Below, one piece after another: positions 44,376 to 57,432 of a stretch of 64,000 bases of DNA (the stretch's first letter is position 1; every line of letters begins with the position of its first letter). The translations under genes were made by a program, and so were the position numbers. This DNA comes from Prinsepia uniflora (lineage: Eukaryota; Streptophyta; Magnoliopsida; Rosales; Rosaceae). Where the stretch lies: contig CM064876.1 in the NCBI GenBank assembly GCA_032719365.1, positions 55,671,864 through 55,735,863 on the forward strand. The letters run 5' to 3'. The notes beneath the pieces were generated by a model. It had not been told where the DNA came from. It did not search any database and saw nothing but the letters and a program-made list of their open reading frames with translations.

Positions 44376-47300
44376 TTATGTGAAGGTATCATCACGATCA
44401 CCCTCCACCGTGTCACCGTCCTCCAAGCCAGTGAACTCTAGGTAATGGGTAGGACGGTGGTCCTCATGATAGTACTCCCTGGGTGTCCCAAGCTTGATGC
44501 CATACTTCATGCCAGGCGTATGCTTCACCCCCATGAAGTTGTAGTTCCATGGACCAGTGTCTGGGATCTTGAAACCAAATAAATAATAAACAAATTAGCT
44601 CCCTCCATAAAAATGGAAACCGTGCAACAATTTCATGATTAAGGTCATAAATGAGGCTAATGTACTAATCTTACCATATAGAAACCAAGGAAGCGGTCAC
44701 TGAGAAGCATCTGGACCTTCTCGTAATGAGTGGGGAGGTATCCATGTGGACTGCTGCCAGTGTCTTTATTGATACGCCCCCACTCATAACCAGATGGAGT
44801 AAGTTTGTATGCCGTTAAAGAGCAGGAACCTGGAGTGAAACTGCAGGTCAAGATGATGCACTTCTCCCCGTCCCATTGCTTGGTGTTCTCTAAAATCTTA
44901 GCATGAGTGGTGAGATCCTGGTAGACAACATTAAAACGTGGATTATTTCTTGTCCATCACACTCCATACCACCAAAAAAAAAAAAACCCATCAAGATTCA
45001 AAACAGAGATCAAGTATCGAAGCACAAATTGGGTAACATACCTGAGGAGAAAGCTGAGGAAGTTCATTCGGCTGTGTGTGCATCCATCCCAAGGGCTCCA
45101 AGTCATTGAGAAAATCATGCTCAGGGAGAGCTGATGGAAGATGAACTTGCTGATGTGTGCCCCACTGTGGTGCCATGGCAATGCACCGAATCTCCTTAAC
45201 CTGAGGGTTGTCAGGTGGGCTTATCCCGTACAAGTAACCAGCAATTTGCGTCCTCAGATCAGCAATGCAGATAAACTTTTTCAATATGTTCTTTGGCATA
45301 ATATAAGTATAACCAGTTTCCTGTAGGCACCATTTGTGCACCAATGTCAGTTAACAAAGATGAAGATACGAGCAGAGAATAGAAAATGCATCTCATTCAA
45401 ATTATAAGCTAAAACTATACCTTTATATCTTCTGAATTCACATATATATGATTGACACGAAGATAGAGATTTGTAGCCGATATTGCTCTAACACGCCAGT
45501 CAGTTTTGGAACCAAATGCATTTTGCTCATAGGGACTTGTAGTGGTGACAATGAGTTCATCACCGTGCACATTTGTTGTCCTTGTTGTGACTGCTGTCAG
45601 CTGACTGGCTTCTTTAGCCTGAAAATACATATTAAACACCATTTTTTAAGAAGTAGATTTATACAAAATCAAACACCAGTCCACATCCACATATTTAAGA
45701 CAGTCAAACAAAACAGGTCTATATATATATATATAGCTGCATGTGCAGGCCGGTCTGCGTGTTTGCATGTGTATCCATACCAAGAAAACAATGACTCCCA
45801 GACCAAAAATATATACAAGTGTCCAGACAAAAGAACCATAATACATATTCAAATAATCAGAAAAGAAACATCACCTGCTTTTCTATTTCTGCAATTTGCT
45901 GCCTCTGTTGAGAAGGTGGGGTGATCTCAGCTCCAAGTATAATGTCGCGAATCTCAGATTGTGTCAAGGCAGACGTATTCACATTGTTCTTTTTTGCATA
46001 GTCTGACAATATGAGATCCCTCAAAGCAACCTCAACCTGATCCACGCATCATATTTAAAACATTACTATGAAACTTCCCAAACTTTCAACTTCATAAACC
46101 AAAATCATTCACTTTGGAGTCAGATTAACCAATAATTGATTGAAGAATGTCGTAGTACAACTCCAAATAAGCGGGATAACCCATAAAAACAATAAAGACA
46201 ATGAAATTACCTTCATCCACTGATCATCAGAAAGAGAAGGCCAGATGTGGTGTGGCTCAGTAATAACCGTTTTGTCAGGCTTCAATAACATCTTTGCCTT
46301 TTCATTGTTCACGTGAAGTGCCCGAAGAATCAGAATTAACCGGGAGAATGCGGTGTATGACGTAACACTCTTCAACCAATCATCATAAATATTGAAAAGA
46401 ACCATCTGTGGTTCAGTAGCCTTCAATATCAGGTCACCAAATTTCTCTATCTTCAGACAAGCCTGGAAAGGAAGCTGCAGCTCACTACCTTTTATGACTA
46501 TGTTGGGGAAATCAAGCAAATGAACCTCCAAGGGATCCAACATTCCCTTACGGGTCACAATAATTTGCTTTGGCTGCTCTTCAACAGGCAAAGAGCGCAC
46601 AAGAGCGGCAACTTCTTCTGCAGTTTTCCACTTGGCCAACTGACCAAGACGCTTTTGTCCTGCCCAGACACTTGTGTGGATGACCTGCAAAATATCATAT
46701 TAAGGCATCAACTTCCAGATCACCATGAACAAAGAAAGTGAGAGAGGAAGAGAGAGAGAGAAGGGGGCTAATTGCAAAATATCACAGAAAGAAGGAAAAC
46801 ATACCTTCAGGAACAGCTGCCCTGTCCTCGGATTGAATATGAAAATAGCACCATTAATGGGTTTTGTAGTGAGATTTCCTTCGAACGTCTTATGGATAGT
46901 AACACGATACACATTGGTGTCATCAACAAACCAAATAATTTGATTGCTAAAAATCTCCCCATAGTTTTGGGATGACAAGTATGGTTCTGTAGGCTCAGAA
47001 GAATAGAGTTGCAGTCCTTTCCTTATTCGCTCCCTCAGGACATATAATGCTGGATTTGACTGCAAGCACATGAGTGGGAATTAGTTTGCTGCTTTATAGA
47101 AAAACATTTAATCTATAAACTTCATTATTGCAATTAGCATACCTTCATGATTTTGTTCATTGCCTGTTGAAGAAGCGGTTTTGACCCAGGAAACCAGTTA
47201 CCAAATGCAGAATGCAGATTATAGGCCAAATCAAGGCCAATCATCACCCCTGCATAGAACAATTGTGATTACATTCACAGACAATAGATGCGAACATCAA

Positions 47301-50300
47301 GTATAAGCACCCATAAAAACCAACATACCTGTAGGAGAAGGATAGATAGACATGTTGTCAGTAGTGTAGTCCATAAACTTCGCTCTGGTGTAGCGCTCAA
47401 TATCGTGAGAATCATAATCTCCCCAACGGAGTTGCACATCTATCCAGTACTTATTGCTCGCTTTCTGATCAAACACATCCTTTGGCTCAGCTACAAGACT
47501 GGGTTTCGACATTGGCCATCTATGTGCGGCAAACAGAAGGATGTCAGCACAAGAGCTATTCATCTTGTAACTCTTCCTGGGATGTATCGTTTCTTTCTGC
47601 ACAGTTTCAATTTCCAATGCATCCAACTCTTGATCCAAAACCTGACAGAGATCCATGACAACACTTTCATGAATCTTCTGCCACAAGTGAGCACGGAATA
47701 TCTGAATTAGTGATATCTTCAAGGTTGGAATCTTCCCATGCATAAAGATTCCAGTTAAATCTAGCTGCACTTGAAAACCAACATATACATTGGCCCGATT
47801 GATGGTAGGTGACCACCAAAGAGTAAACCTACGATTAGGGATTTGGTTAAGCCCAGATCTCTGTGCATTAGTCAACTTTTTATACTTCATTGACTCCTCA
47901 AAACCAGATGCCTTCTCCCAAAAGAGCCCCTCCCAAGTAGGAAAGCTGAAATTGGAAAATAATAGTTCAGTTAAGTGCAATAAAATTTTTGAATCATTGC
48001 TGCAATTGATCAGAAATCACAGACATACTTTAAACAATCTATTTGCCATCCACGAAGCAATGTGATCCACTAAAAGGAAATACATATGCGAAAGCTAGCA
48101 TCTATGTTTTCCACAACAAACCTACATAAGGTTCATCACTGATCTACACGAGCAGATAAAACACATGCACTAATACATATCTAATAATGATGGTTGAACC
48201 ACATAAAAAAGTTCACTTCAGAAATAAAGAAGACCAACAATATTGGTAATCTCACTACAATTGCATAGTTCAATCTGTCCACAAAATCATGCATCTGCCT
48301 TCAAGTAATTAAGAATATAGCATAACAATACGGGTTTACGATCTTGGATGATGATAATAAATTTGACAGCTAAGAGCACTAAATAGAAAAACAAACTTAC
48401 TATGTTCCTTTGAATAATGTATGCTCAAGGATTCCCTCTACACCTCCAAGTGCTTGAATAACATCCGTCCGGTAGTTGTTCAAGTTCCATAATTTTCCAT
48501 CATGCCTCTGGTGTGTCCACCAGAAAGGATTTTGTTTCAAGACCTGGTACTGCTTAAAATCAGTCCGAACTCTCCACCCTTTGTCATATGCCAAAGTGTG
48601 CCGGTCCTTCTGGAACAAAGTATTTATACGTGGTATACCCCTATCCCATGAATCCTGTCAATTGAAAGAAAAAAAAAATCACTTTAGAACAAAAATCTCT
48701 TGTTAGTGCTCTTGAAACTTTCCAAAACAAATCATGCCTACTTTCAGAATCAACAAGGAACACGATGCAAGAGAATAAAAGTCCAATTACAACTGCCAGT
48801 AATATGGAAGCCCAAATAAAAGCAATTGAAAATATTAAAAATTTAGAAATTATACAAATCAGAAAGAACAGTGAGCAATGGAAAAATACTCACTTCCAAA
48901 TCTTCAAGAGTTAACCGCCTATTTTGTGCCTGGGCTTCCTGCCTTTTCAGTGCATACTCCGCCCAAACGCGCTGTGAATCAATAAACTCACTCTCCCATG
49001 GTTGTATGTAACGGTAAAGATTTGGAATCAGCTGGTCCTCTTCATGACTCATTCCACTCCTAAAGTGAGTTACACCAACATCTGTCTGCTGACTGTAACG
49101 AAGGTCACTTTGTGGAATCAATATGTGACCCATAGATAACATGCCAAGTCCTCCAATTTCTTTTGGTGTGTAAAAAATGACAGGGGGAAACCTGCTAGGC
49201 ATCTTTGAATTCAACCCAATTTTAATACGGGTCTGAATTTTATTTTCACATTTCACCAGCAAATCCAGCAGCTCTTGTGTATGTACAGTTGCTTCACGGA
49301 AATAGGTCATAAGGCCAATCAGAGCTGTATTCCATTTGTTAACAATTTTTGTAAATGTTGTAGACCCCGAAGACATAAGAATCTGTCTCACCCGATTCTC
49401 AAACACCTTCATGTGTTCATCATCAACCCGTAGGAAAGCAACTGCAGTCCTCTCCTTAGTCTGTTCATTCTGCAAATTCCAAACCCCATCCCTCGTGTTG
49501 CTAAATGCTTCTTGACTCATTCTAATCTTGGGTAGTATCCGAACTTCAAATCCACACATGCTGAAAAGCAAATTTGGATTGTCCTTGCTGTAAACAGAAA
49601 CAAAGCTGTTCTCCCACTCCAAAGTTGTGATACTTCGAGGGAGACGATTCTTCATATCCCAAAAAACACTCCTCCCGAGATTGACATCATGCTTCATGAG
49701 CCTCATCCTGGCATCTCTTGGCCAGCATTTCTTATTATTGTAGCCAACCATATTTTCATTATTGGGATCTGGATGTTCAGTAAGATATCTCTGGATAAGG
49801 TCCCGAGCCTCTTCATGATTGAAGCGGAACAAGATATGCACCCTGTCTATATACCGAGAGTACAGCCGGATAGGATGCCGAGTCTCCACCTTTGTGTCCC
49901 AATAAGTAATGAACTCATTTGGCATCTGGGGTGGACCCGCAATCTCACTAGCCCGAGTCAATCCAAGAAGTAAGAGATCAAGCACAAGCCCGTAATATTG
50001 TACGACAAAGGACGCAAACTGCAGACCACGTATAAGACCATATGAATTAGTATGACTCATATCTTTGTAAGATAATACCACATTGTTTTTTGCAGTGACA
50101 TAGTCAGCAATATTATGGTCAAGAACAAGACGAAGAAGCCTATTAAGCATTGTCAAGTCAATCTTCTCAAAGAACTTCTCAAACTTTGTTTGAAGCATCA
50201 CCACACACTGTCCATCACTTGTGTCCCATATACTCTGTAAATTGTTTATTCCTTGACACCATTTATAAACCAAGAGTGGGGGTGGCTCTGAATCTGCAGG

Positions 50301-53300
50301 CTTGATCCAATTTGGGAAGAGATGACGTTTGTCACCCTCATACCATAAATATTGATCAAGATATGCATCTGTAATTTTCTCAAGAGGTTCAATCTCATAA
50401 ACTGGAATAAGATAGCTGTACAAATCCATGAACTCTATACCTACTTCTTTGAAGGCACGCTGAGTGAGCAAGTGACGTTTAATTCGTGACAATGCCTCAT
50501 GTGGATTATCATAGGCTTGTTCAATAAGACCCAGCTCCTCTCTTTGAAGCTGATTCAATCTTACAGCCACACTATAAGATTCCTTCAGCCTCTCTAAAGC
50601 AAGTATAAGTAGCTTGGTATCATGTTTGTATGACAATGGAGGGAATGGAATGGGGGTGAACTTTCTTGATTCCAACCAGTGCACAGTAGTCGTGTAAATT
50701 GCAACAGCCTCTTCTGGTGTAACATACGGGCCATCTTTCAGATAATTGTGCTGTCGTTCCTGTTCTGCCTTCAGCCAAAGACGAGTTAATCTTCCAAGAT
50801 TCTTCCGGCAAACTGTCTTATCGACCGTAGCACCTCTTCTTATACGTTCACGATTATAGTGCGCAACATTCGTCCACCAATCTGCCTTTGATTTGACATA
50901 ACGAAGAATCATATTCTCAATAGGAACTGGCAACCCAGGAACCTTCCAAGGAATATTTGCTTTCCAGCAACGCCATGCCTCACTGAGATGCTGCAAGATA
51001 GTTCTGGCCTTATTTTGCTTGATGCCCTCTGGCATGGCATCAAGAACGTCATGCATAACAGCAGCTCGAAGCTCCAAGTCAAAATGACTTTCAACACGCT
51101 GCTTAGTTACAGTCTTTGCCACTCCTTTTGAATGGCGCCCTTCAAATTGTCGTGCAAGCAGATTTCCCAACCACCGTTCCAGAAGAGGAACAATACCACG
51201 AAGGAAGAACAACCACACCCTCCACATTGGTGCCCAGAACCCACATCCTGGTCCTTTCCCCACTGGCCCAGTATTGAACCGGTAGTATATCAAGTGCTTC
51301 AAATCTTTGCACATTCTGATCTGCCTCATCAATCTGTACTTGTAACGGTACATTCCAGTCAGCTGACCAACATGAGAAAATGTGTATTGTAGACCATCAG
51401 CCAACTGGAAGGCATCAACATTACCCAAACGAAACTGAATATTGGCATCAACTACAAGCTTCGTCAACCGCAAGATTTCACGACAAAGATGAAAAGCATT
51501 ACCAAACCGAGATTTCTTACGCTCTTTTGTTGTTAGGGTCTTAACAGGCTTCAGATTAAAATTATAATCAAGGTGAAGATAATTCAAATTTTTCCTATGG
51601 ATCAACAGATTTAGCATGTTATATCCCTGCTTACAAACTTGCAGACCAGCTTCAGCCCAATCCAGTTCTGTAGTTTGGAAAAATTTAGTAGCTTGAAGGG
51701 ATCGAAACAAATGTTTCTTCTTTTGAGCCTTGGGTGGTCTATGATGCAGCTCATTCAGCACAAAACACTTCAGCAATTTCTGATAGCTGACCCGAACCTT
51801 AACTGGATACGATGGAGGACAGTGTTCCTTATACCACTCTGAGACAAGTGGTATATCCTCTGCTCTACGCGTCCGACCAGATCTCATATTAAAAGGTCGT
51901 GGGGCAAACAAGAGAGAGATCCCAGCAGCTGTGGTGTCCGTATAAAGCTGGGTCTCACTCAGGAATGGTTCTACCCCAACTGGCAACTCAAAAACACCAC
52001 GATCATCCTCATCATCAATAGTTTTCTTTTCACGACGCTCCTTGTTAGTGCTGGGTATAGGGTGTATCAATGGATCATAGTAAAATGCAGGTAGATCAGG
52101 ATCTTCAGTCTTTATGTACATCACCATGGGTGTGTGATAGACACAAAGCTTCACCTTCCTGGGCCTATTGTTGTATAGATGAGGGAATGCAATTCTGTAC
52201 TCTGTTCTAAGAGGTGACCGAATAATGAGTTTGTTAATGTCATTGAACTCATTCCAGTCCTCGTCCCCTTTCTCCATATCCCGATACAATGGTTCAAATT
52301 TAGGTCCACCTGCAAAAGGTATAGCAAAATAAGAGACCATGTAAGGGAAAAACCATTTATGCCAAATTAAACAATACTATAACCACCTTCTAGAGTGACT
52401 TCCCAACCCCATTAACTTTCAAGGTAGAACAAATATTAGTAACAAGGTTCAAAACGAAGAAAACAGTGAACAAAAGTGCAATATCTAAAAGCCATAAGCT
52501 TAATGCTTGCCTGGCCACCAATATCCAACATGGCTAGTAAAAGATTACTGCAACGCAATTTTTAAAACTGAAGAGTTAAAGCACATGATAATAAAACAGA
52601 CATGAGAACAATGTATGAGTAGAACAATACCCTAATGAAGTAATCAGTTAGTACCATATTCTCCAGAGTGCATATGGAGAAGTATGAAGACTTACAATCG
52701 ATCAGGATCCTAAAATAACGTAGCAAGCACCCCAAACAAACCCTTTGGATCTGGCAACCATTAGCCCAGCCGCATTCAATAACCACTAAAGGCATACAAA
52801 GCTGACGCCAGAAAGACACAAACCAACAATAACCAAAAAAAAAAAGATAAATCACAGATTTTTCTTTCCATAAAAACAAAAAAAAAAAAAACTAGAGAAC
52901 AGATAGAAAAAATGGCGCATACCTGGAATGCACATATTTAGTGCTTTGGCCGTGAAAAAAGACTCCATGTCAAACAAGTAGAAATAATTACGGTCAATCA
53001 AATCCGAAAGCAGCTGTCCTGCAAGTCGATGAAGAGTTGCCATGATCGGAAGCGACAGATGCCATTTCCGATAACTTGGGCCATTGATGAGCTTTGTCTT
53101 GACAAGAGGTCTATGGTCATAAAACCAAGTGTACACAGCAGAATCCTCTTCTTCATCTAACTCCAGTTGAATTGGCTCCAGAGGATCAACATCTAACAGA
53201 TTATCAGCATAATCTAATGGGGGTTCCTCATCATCAAATGGCGGAAACCGCATTCGTTTGAAATGTCGACGATCCCTCTTCTCCCTTCTCATCATAATCC

Positions 53301-54647
53301 ACATTGTACCCCACTGTACATATAAATTTTATAAACAAATCCACTGAATATCACCAAAGAAGCAACAACTGACTATAAATTACTAGAATTTGAAAAGATA
53401 AATAATGTGAAAGAGAGATAAACACCTGAGCCAGATAGATGGGTTCAACAACCCATGGTATTTCGTTTACAAATGTAATTGCCCCAGTTATATGGTACAA
53501 AACCTTTACATCACGAACCTGTTATAGCAGTTATAAATAAAGTGAGTGACACATATGGAGAACACACATGAATAATCATTTTAAGCACCCAAGAAGAACA
53601 TGTTGCAAGGATATGAGAGACATATAATAGGTACCTGCTCCCAGGGCATTGGCATATTCTCGAGGAGCTTGTAAACTGCATGCGGAACAAACTTAAGCGC
53701 CCCTAGATACACTCTTTTATCATGACGAAATTTCTTTGAGGACATGTCCCCATGGTCTCTATAGAAAGAAAGAAAAATTATTTACTATGCAGCTCAAAAC
53801 TACTTACCGTATAAAGTTCATTATTACAGGTTAAATTGCTAGAAGGTAAAGACAAGAGAAGGATACACTAGATACAAAATATAAAATATGAATTAAAAGT
53901 TCTGTATTGGTAAGAAGCATGAAACTACACACATCATGTGGATTCTTGAAAGTGAAAATGAAAAATAAAATCATAAAGATCAAAATAATTTTCTAATACA
54001 GGAATTTTGCGTCCAGATAAATGTGTCAACCAAAAACAATGGATTTAGCTACTCCTCCTCTTAGTGGCCATACAAATTGGCAAACCCTCCAAAAAGTTTC
54101 TCATATAATACTTAACCTGCCAACAACATACGTGAACCTATGCACCTACAGCAACCCAACCTCTTCAATAACCTCATGTATCACCCCTCGTGAACAATTT
54201 CAACTTATCTTACCCAAAACAGCACACCTATTGCTCATCTTCTTCGTAACGATTTTCTAATCACTTCATCATACAATAAACAAAAAAAAAATCCCAAAAA
54301 AATGCCATTTAACCAAAAACTAACTAAAAGATATTAGACGCAAATGAAAATTCAAAAATACAAAAGCATCATATCTATAGAGAAATGGAGCAGAAGAAAA
54401 CCAACCTAATGATCTTCCGGACATGTTCAGGAGGCATGTCCTCCTTCTGCGACTCCACAAAACCGAACTTGCGCTTATCGCTATAACGCTTGGAATTGAG
54501 CTGCTGCCATTTCCGGGCCTTCTCGTCGAGCATGGCCTCGGAATCAGCCACAGACGGCAACACCGTGTATGAGGGCTGAGCCGCCGGTGGTGGCGGAATC
54601 GATGAACCACCGGTGCCAGGCGGTGCAATCTGGCCGTTATTCCACAT
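44376..54647 (-). CDS. PRP8: Pre-mRNA-processing-splicing factor 8 (PRP8), 15 exons, 2348 aa
   Basis: PRP8 is the U5 snRNP scaffold at the catalytic centre of both spliceosomes. Exons (minus): 54647-54406, 53758-53635, 53518-53426, 53313-52923, 52309-48894, 48654-48401, 47945-47329, 47249-47143, 47059-46805, 46684-46211, 46036-45875, 45618-45421, 45320-45042, 44917-44675, 44567-44376. All introns are GT-AG, the phases agree and no stop interrupts, giving 2348 aa, the usual plant length. The N-terminus is proline-rich; the 1139-residue exon 5 covers PROCN and the reverse-transcriptase-like core (e.g. NLGRLTRLWLKAEQERQHNY). Later exons give the RT thumb, endonuclease-like and RNase H-like domains (WFVDDTNVYRVTIHKTFEGN). 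The C-terminal Jab1/MPN domain (about 2112-2300, GYTYIMPKNILKKFICIADL) has GWMHTQPNEL where active members have an HxH metal site, as is normal for PRP8. The C-terminal tail is acidic. Confidence 0.97.
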
Positions 54648-55000
54648 ACTGCGGAACCAAAAATGAATCGAATATCAAAACTGTATACAAGGATCGTCCG
54701 AGAGAGCTGTTATGGAGTTCCCCTGTTTTTTCCACAAGGAGAAGCTTCGTGGGGACTTCAATGGCGATTCGGGTTTTCTAGGGTTTTATGGGTTTGCCTC
54801 TTCTCTAATCGGGGGTAAGAGAGAGTGAGGTGTTAAAAACAAGTGCGGGTTGCAGGTGTGGGTTTTAACCTCGTTTGGCAGAGAGAAAAGAGAGAAAGCG
54901 GTGGCAATTGACGGTAGTTGCTAGTTTGGACTTAGGACTGGATGGGCTTGTTTTCATAGGGCCACCGTGGACAACCCAAAATACTAGCTAAACCCATTAA
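54648..55000 (-). promoter_or_regulatory. PRP8 5' leader and proximal promoter
   Basis: The stretch upstream of the PRP8 start codon includes the leader and promoter by position. On the gene strand CT-rich runs (about 54815-54830 and 54880-54900) occur, as is common in plant housekeeping-gene leaders. No clear TATA box could be fixed. Confidence 0.45.
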
Positions 55001-56061
55001 CAATGTAACGATTAGTGCTGGCTAAAGTATACTTACAAATTATATTTATATTTATTTATTTATATTTATACATTATTTATCCCTATTATTATTAAAGCTA
55101 AGAAATTTAAAAGGTTTCATCAAAAAATTATAACTAAAATATTCTTTAAATTATTTAATAGTTAAAGATATAATATTAAAATTAAATATTATTTATCTTT
55201 CTTTAATTTCCTTAACAAAACTAAAAATATTAATTAGCGCTTGCCTTAACATGTATCAGAAGTCTAATTAACTATCTACTAAAACTCGTATGTCGAACAG
55301 TACTATGAATGGTAAAATTACTATTATGCTCTCCTCTTAATGTTGACATGAACAGTTTAGTGACCATAATGCCCTTACGTTAATGATAGGTGTTCTGCCT
55401 CATTTTCAGCATCTATTCCATTCTCAAGGAGAAACCTAGTGCCCATCCACTACCCTTGCCGACAGCCCCAGTATCCATCCATTCAAGCCTTCCTCTTCTT
55501 GATGTTTTTCATCTGTGTTCTTTAGAAACCAATTCACCATTGAATTGTTGTCGGCGAACTGAAGAGCCATCTAGGCCTTTGTTCATTTATCCTTTTTTTT
55601 CGTTGTTCTTCTTTCTTTATTGTTCTTTTACCTTCAGTGTGATCATCGCATCTTCTTCATTTTGATCGAAATTACATCTCCATCTTCTACGATCTTGCGA
55701 TCTTCTCGGATCTTCATCACCATCGTTTGTCGATCTGCAGGTAACACATTCGACCATTTAGCATTTTTTCCCAATTTGATCTCTCTGTTTTTGTCTCTTT
55801 ATATTCCATTCTTTCTTTAAGCTGTTTTTTGTAAATTTTTCCTTGACACTTTTGCTTCGTTTTATAATTAGGGTTTTTTTTTCTGCTTTTACACCATCAA
55901 GTTTAATTTTCGTCTCCTCCAATCTCTCGATCTCTCTTTGGCCCCTCTGATCTGATGTTGGAAACGAAATTTGTGATTCGTTTTGTAGATCTTATTAATT
56001 TAGCTCCTTTTTTCGTCTGGGTTCTGCAAGGCCCATCTCTCGATCTCTCTTTGGCCTTTCT
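55001..56061. other. Intergenic region with a gene-leader-like CT-rich stretch
   Basis: 55001-55390 is AT-rich and featureless. 55390-56061 is strongly pyrimidine-rich with a possible splice donor (gatctgcag|gtaaca at about 55741) and a duplicated ctcgatctctctttggcc at 55925 and 56038. It looks like the 5' leader and first intron of a plus-strand gene whose body is not present; the LARD-like element begins at 56062. No coding frame is recognised. Confidence 0.35.
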
Positions 56062-56632
56062 TAACACGACCCATCCCAATCCCCCCGGGATTAACGTGAG
56101 ATGTGTCATGCTCCTGTCTGAAATGAAGTGTCAGACAAGGGATAATATTTACCTTAGCCCATACGGGGCTCCCAGAACGCGCCATGATCGGTGGAGGAGT
56201 GCGATGTCTCGATCTCTACTACAACCCCCATCTATGATCAACTTGAAGGGCAATAAAACCATTCAGAACTGTGAGTGGACGAAAATCAATAAGTTCATAA
56301 AAACATATTTCATAAGATATTTATGCCCTTCACTAAAAAGTATGCATGCATCGAAAACCATTAATCAAAACATTTACTCAAACAAGTCATTAGAACCTTA
56401 GCCCAAAACCGTAACTCAAAACTAGGTGTGAGAACTCAGCCCAAAACTGTAGAATACCAAAATCCATAAATGTAAGACTAGTGTCCTGGAGGGAACGGTG
56501 AACAATCCCACATTCCTGCGAGGGGGAATGGTCTGGGAGAGGATGGTGGTGTCCCTTAAAGGTGTAGGCACACACCTATCTAGCACTAGGCCTTTTGGGA
56601 GCTCAAGTGGCTTTGGGGGGGATTGGAACCCC

Positions 56633-56688
56633 AAAGTTAAGCGAGTTGAGGCTGGTGCAATTCCATGATGGGTGACCCCCTGGGAAGT
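56633..56688 (+). promoter_or_regulatory. 5S-rRNA-like control region, Cassandra copy 2 LTR1
   Basis: aaagttaagcgag (box A-like, 56633-56645) and gatgggtgaccccctgggaa plus gt (box C-like, 56667-56688) match the internal promoter of plant 5S rRNA. The spacing between them is slightly changed relative to 5S, and the remainder of 5S rRNA is absent, so this is a promoter module and not a 5S gene. Confidence 0.85.
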
Positions 56689-57024
56689 TGCACCATGAGC
56701 TCCCGAAAACAAAACCGTGAGGGCGAGGCCCAAAGCGGACAATATGGTGCTAGATGAGTCGAGTCCTAACCGAGGAGGGTCGGGTCCTGACAATTTGGTA
56801 TCAGAGCCAGACCCCGACCAAGAAGTGTGCCAGCGAGGACGCTGGGCCCTAAGGGGGTGGATTATAAGGCCCGTGTCTTGGAGGGAACGGTGAACAATCC
56901 CACATTCCTGCGAGGGGGAATGGTCTGGGAGAGGATGGTGGTGTGCCTTAAAGGTATAGGCACACACCTATCTAGCACTAGGCCTTTTGGGAGCTCAAGT
57001 GGCTTTGGGAGGGATTGGAACCCC

Positions 57025-57080
57025 AAAGTTAAGCGAGTTAAGGCTGGTGCAATTCCATGATGGGTGACCCTCTGGGAAGT
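57025..57080 (+). promoter_or_regulatory. 5S-rRNA-like control region, Cassandra copy 2 LTR2
   Basis: The same module as in LTR1: aaagttaagcg at 57025-57035 and the box C-like block at 57059-57080, with one difference in the C box (gaccctctggg against gaccccctggg). Confidence 0.85.
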
Positions 57081-57259
57081 TGCACCATGAGCTCCCGAAA
57101 ACAAAACCGTGAGGGCGAGGCCCAAAGCGGACAATATGGTGCTAGATGAGTCGGGTCCTGACCGAGGAGGGTCGGGTCCTGACCGAGGAGGGTCGGGTCC
57201 TGACAGTAAATCCCGAAATACCATTTCATGATTCCCATAATCCATATTTACCATATAAC

Positions 57260-57432
57260 CATCTCCGGCATCCTAGATGCCTAGCGTCTCAGACGCTCGA
57301 CGTCCCAAATGTCATATCTCACGGTAATAAGCAACGCGTGCTACTCGGGGTCTCTCCGGGTCAATATCTCTGACATCCCAGATGTTTGACATCCCAGATG
57401 TTTGACGTCCCAGATGTCTGACGTCCCAGACG
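57260..57432 (-). repeat. Short tandem repeats in the LARD 3' LTR
   Basis: The words gacgtcccagatgtc, tgacatcccagatgt and related forms recur every 16-18 bp. The right LTR (about 63760-63900) has fewer copies of the same units, so the array has expanded or contracted since insertion. The reverse complement is seen in the solo LTR at 34975-35110. Confidence 0.75.

Larger units (their letters stand above)
56471..57205 (+). mobile_element. Cassandra TRIM retrotransposon (copy 2)
   Basis: LTR1 is 56471-56792 (322 bp), internal 56793-56862, LTR2 56863-57205 (343 bp). LTR2 exceeds LTR1 by exactly one extra 21-bp unit (accgaggagggtcgggtcct plus g) near its end. The primer-binding site tggtatcagagc is at 56796-56807 and a purine tract (aaggggg) precedes LTR2. 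Each LTR carries a 5S-rRNA-like segment. The flanks are ATAAA (56466-56470) and GTAAA (57206-57210); the paired LARD LTR has the empty site with GCAAA at 63702-63706, so the 5-bp duplication is supported independently. It encodes no protein. Confidence 0.93.

Noticed and set aside
56633..57080. 5S rRNA gene
   Set aside because: Only the internal promoter part matches 5S rRNA; the segment is part of the Cassandra LTR.
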